Positions 63,786-64,000 of a stretch of DNA of 64,000 nt are shown here, one piece after another. The position numbers were made by a program, and so were the translations under genes. This DNA comes from Fen-1245 sp963835535 (GTDB taxonomy: Bacteria; Gemmatimonadota; Gemmatimonadetes; Gemmatimonadales; JACORV01): contig CAWIFL010000005.1 in NCBI GenBank assembly GCA_963835535.1, forward strand, positions 62,001-126,000, read 5' to 3'. Within the stretch, counting starts at the first letter, position 1. Each line of letters starts with the position of its first letter. A model generated the notes under the pieces. The model had not been told where the DNA came from. It was given only the letters and a program-made list of their open reading frames with translations, and searched no databases.

Positions 63786-64000
63786 GACGCTGTGCGCCCT
63801 GGCGGCGCTGCTGCTGGCCGCGGCGCTCCCCTGCGGCGCGCTGGCGCAGGCCCGCCCGGCCGCCAAGCCCGGGCTGCCGAGCCTGCGCCGCGACACGTCG
63901 CTGGTGGGGATCGACACGACGGGCGGCAAGGTGGAGTACCGGCGCGAGGTCTTCCACTACACCGGAGGGTCGCGCGACCCGTTCCAGACCCTGATCACGT
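63778..64000 (+). CDS. pilP: Probable PilP-like pilus lipoprotein/periplasmic protein, 5' part only
   Basis: About 74 residues are visible before the window ends. A signal peptide (RTLCALAALLLAAALPCGAL, then AQ) places Gln after the predicted signal-peptidase-I site. The region REVFHYTGGSRDPFQTLI resembles the RxPFxP motif near the PilP N-terminus. PilP normally follows pilO and links PilNO to the secretin PilQ. A PilQ with its N-terminal AMIN part outside the window is the alternative. The start ATG at 63778 overlaps pilO. Confidence 0.65.
   Translation, partial: MNRTLCALAALLLAAALPCGALAQARPAAKPGLPSLRRDTSLVGIDTTGGKVEYRREVFHYTGGSRDPFQTLIT

Overview
The window is high-GC bacterial chromosome (visibly about 70% GC) with dense, mostly overlapping genes. 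The best guess for the host is Gemmatimonadota. The reasons are a SusD-like protein and an Oar-like TonB receptor, a Bacteroidota-type SprA translocon gene beside a glutaminyl-cyclase-type M28 gene, and a complete Gram-negative set of LptFG, PilMNO and PilBTC genes in a GC-rich background. This is inference; no rRNA or other marker gene is present. I saw no tRNA, rRNA, CRISPR array, insertion sequence or prophage. The longest gaps without a gene are about 200 bases and each is described.

Layout. 1-2.05 kb (+): the 3' end of a susD-like gene and two lipoprotein genes. 2.1-10.7 kb (-): an aa3-type oxidase operon read as ctaC-D-E-F, small ORF, ctaA, ctaB, small ORF, DUF420/ctaM, small ORF, receiver protein, CcoI-like copper ATPase. 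Most of its genes are joined by 4-base stop/start overlaps. 10.9-12.3 kb (+): an APC permease. 12.4-15.8 kb (-): an Oar-like TonB-dependent receptor. 15.9-18.6 kb (-): lptF-lptG. 18.7-26.5 kb (+): sprA, the glutaminyl-cyclase-like lipoprotein gene and a ComEA-like double-HhH gene. 26.6-30.7 kb (+): pilB-pilT-pilC. 30.9-50.4 kb (+): pilS-pilR followed without a gap by twelve surface-glycan genes (glycosyltransferases, methyltransferases, flippase, GT-C membrane enzymes, two TMTC-like membrane/TPR proteins). 50.6-52 kb (+): three tandem major pilin genes. 52-54.6 kb: a second NtrC-type two-component pair. 54.8-61.2 kb: two consecutive sets of minor pilins. 61.4-64 kb: pilM-N-O and the start of a pilP-like gene.

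How it fits together. More than half of the window (about 26-64 kb) builds, regulates and perhaps decorates a type IV pilus. Convincing sigma-54 promoters lie before pilA1 and before the first minor pilin operon, and a sigma-54-activating two-component pair is encoded upstream of each. The glycan genes lie between pilSR and pilA with coupled starts, so co-transcription with pilSR is likely. The sprA-cyclase overlap, and the fact that all three recognisable signal-peptidase-I precursors in the window place Gln after the predicted cleavage site, suggest a Bacteroidota-like pyroglutamate rule.

Quality warning. Six genes carry single-base frameshifts, eight in total, at least two in G runs. Their lengths and motifs are otherwise normal, so sequencing or assembly error is the likeliest cause.
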